Source: an uncultured Sphingomonadales bacterium (lineage in GTDB: Bacteria; Pseudomonadota; Alphaproteobacteria; Sphingomonadales; Sphingomonadaceae). From it: a DNA stretch of 6,346 bases. Below, piece by piece: positions 5,963 through 6,346 of this stretch. The notes below the pieces were generated by a model, which saw nothing but the letters and a program-made list of their open reading frames with translations, was not told where the DNA came from and did no database searches. Numbering within the stretch: position 1 is the stretch's first letter; every line of letters begins with the position of its first letter. The translations under genes and the position numbers were made by a program. The stretch lies in contig CAIKKO010000124.1 in the NCBI GenBank assembly GCA_903828025.1, forward strand, positions 1 through 6,346. The letters are read 5' to 3'.

Positions 5963-5978
5963 TTTCGCAAGTGCGAAA
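5963..5978. promoter_or_regulatory. 16-base inverted repeat, candidate operator
   Basis: TTTCGCA (5963-5969) and TGCGAAA (5972-5978) are perfect 7-base arms around AG. It lies just downstream of the CATAAT box on the minus strand, where a bound repressor would cover the start of the candidate small RNA. It could equally be the 5' hairpin of that RNA. Compact even-symmetry sites like this suit LacI- or TetR-type dimers, but no such regulator is encoded here. Confidence 0.4.
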
Positions 5979-5980
5979 CA

Positions 5981-6070
5981 TGATTATGCAATTGCAGTAA
6001 TTGCAATTCATTGGCCCAAAATGGCGATTGCAAGCGATTTAAGAGCGCAAAATTTGCATAATTTTCAACT
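5981..6070. promoter_or_regulatory. AT-rich island with repeated TTGCA
   Basis: TGCAATTGCA (5987-5996) and AATTGCAATT (5999-6008) are perfect 10-base palindromes separated by 2 bases. ATTGCAA recurs at 6027-6033, TTTGCATAAT lies near 6053-6062, and another ATTGCA lies at 6117-6122. The spacing and palindromic cores suggest an array of binding sites controlling the gene at 6269, the candidate minus-strand RNA, or both. The binding protein is unknown. Confidence 0.4.
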
Positions 6071-6156
6071 GCTGCATTCGTATGCGAACGGCACTGCAGT
6101 GCGACGTGACGGAGGCATTGCACTTTGGGGCAGGTTTTTGCTGCTGGCTGGACATG

Positions 6157-6173
6157 CGGCCCGGCAAGGGCCG
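6157..6173 (+). promoter_or_regulatory. GC-rich stem-loop ahead of the last gene
   Basis: CGGCCC (6157-6162) and GGGCCG (6168-6173) form a perfect 6-base stem with loop GGCAA. GTTTCAGG follows, so the U-tract is too weak to call an intrinsic terminator. It lies about 96 bases before the GTG at 6269 and could be part of its leader if transcription starts further upstream. Confidence 0.25.
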
Positions 6174-6218
6174 GTTTCAGGCGGCTTGGCGCGGCGGCGT
6201 TGCGCCGACTCGCTGAAT

Positions 6219-6233
6219 GTTATATGGCATAAC
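6219..6233. promoter_or_regulatory. Inverted repeat near the promoter of the last gene
   Basis: GTTAT (6219-6223) and ATAAC (6229-6233) are symmetric around 5 bases, and a second ATAAC follows at 6236-6240. A TTGCGC box (6200-6205) upstream could act as a -35 with a -10 somewhere in the TATATGGCAT stretch, so the repeat would overlap the promoter. Both promoter and operator readings are weak matches. Confidence 0.3.
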
Positions 6234-6268
6234 TCATAACAGCTTCATCCCCACCGAGAGGACTATCC

Positions 6269-6346
6269 GTGACCGACCAGACCCCCACCGCCAAGCCCGC
6301 CGACCGCGCCGAGGAAGACACCGTTGCCTTCACCGTCGCGGATGGC
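6269..6346 (+). CDS. Unknown protein, first 26 codons (cut by window edge)
   Basis: A GTG at 6269 is preceded by GAGAGGA (6256-6262) with good spacing and opens a frame that stays open to the edge. The visible residues, MTDQTPTAKPADRAEEDTVA and then FTVADG, are polar, rich in Thr, Ala, Asp and Glu, with no signal peptide or membrane segment. The composition looks like a flexible N-terminal extension before a folded domain starting near FTVADG. No family can be named from this much. Its long, structured upstream region suggests regulated expression. Confidence 0.7.
   Translation, partial: MTDQTPTAKPADRAEEDTVAFTVADG

Larger units (their letters stand above)
5872..5978 (-). ncRNA. Candidate small RNA on the minus strand
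   Basis: Reading leftward there is a CATAAT -10-like box (5988-5983) without a good -35. About 5-10 bases on starts a 5' hairpin, TTTCGC..ACTT..GCGAAA (5978-5963). A middle hairpin with GATG..CATC arms (5941-5922) follows, then a single-stranded CTCTCCCAAAC stretch able to pair with ribosome binding sites, then the strong terminator. The predicted product is about 105 bases. The layout of 5' stem-loop, CU-rich unpaired region and poly-U terminator is that of a trans-acting small RNA. No known family is recognised, and expression is unproven. Confidence 0.35.
5710..6268. other. 559-base intergenic region rich in repeats and regulatory structure
   Basis: No convincing gene lies here; possible frames are short, lack ribosome binding sites, and one simply translates the REP-like repeat. 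From left to right it holds two inverted REP-like hairpins (5747-5777, 5821-5849), a terminator best used by the minus strand (5872-5906), a conserved-looking hairpin GATG..CATC (about 5922-5941), a 16-base inverted repeat (5963-5978), an AT-rich island with repeated TTGCA (about 5981-6070, another TTGCA at 6118-6122), a 12-base palindrome (6091-6102), a GC hairpin (6157-6173) and an inverted repeat (6219-6233) just ahead of the next gene. Base composition drops sharply in GC compared with both flanks. Confidence 0.6.

Noticed and set aside
5806..6123. 105-codon minus-strand open frame in the right intergenic region
   Set aside because: Its C-terminus is a translation of the REP-like repeat and it crosses the terminator and AT-rich island; there is no ribosome binding site.
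1..6346. CRISPR array, tRNA or rRNA genes
   Set aside because: No regularly spaced direct repeats, cloverleaf or rRNA-like sequence seen on either strand.

Overview
The window is GC-rich, with strong third-position G/C bias and alphaproteobacterial-looking genes. Its mix of a GTG-started glycogen phosphorylase, a membrane hybrid kinase, a LuxR-type regulator and CATTCCCGC..GCGGGAA intergenic repeats would suit a sphingomonad or erythrobacter. That placement is inferred from style; no marker gene is present to prove it.

Left part (1-1523, minus strand). Positions 1-711 hold the first 237 codons of a glycogen phosphorylase that runs off the left edge. Its leader contains a 9-bp hairpin just upstream of the ribosome binding site. 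Upstream on the same strand (973-1523) lies a cytochrome b561 gene that reads as two frames joined by a one-base deletion near 1116-1118. Either the gene is broken or there is a sequence error.

Middle part (1524-5709, plus strand). After a divergent intergenic region with an inverted repeat come four plus-strand genes. They are a 67-residue helix-turn-helix protein, a 545-residue membrane hybrid histidine kinase, a 311-residue REC/LuxR-type response regulator whose start lies one base after the kinase stop, and a 332-residue zinc-free quinone oxidoreductase 77 bases further on. A 10-base motif (TTGCGGTGCA) occurs about 50 bases ahead of both the small HTH gene and the kinase gene. The simplest reading is a sensory circuit: kinase and regulator form a translationally coupled pair, the oxidoreductase may be co-transcribed as an output, and the small HTH protein may feed into it. 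The signal is unknown.

Right part (5710-6346). A 559-base gene-free stretch holds an inverted pair of REP-like hairpins, and a strong intrinsic terminator whose U-tract serves the minus strand although no minus-strand gene lies upstream of it here. It also holds a 16-base inverted repeat, an AT-rich island with repeated TTGCA, and further palindromes. The terminator plus a weak minus-strand promoter suggests an unannotated small RNA of roughly 105 bases. A GTG-started gene of unknown function begins at 6269 and leaves the window after 26 codons.
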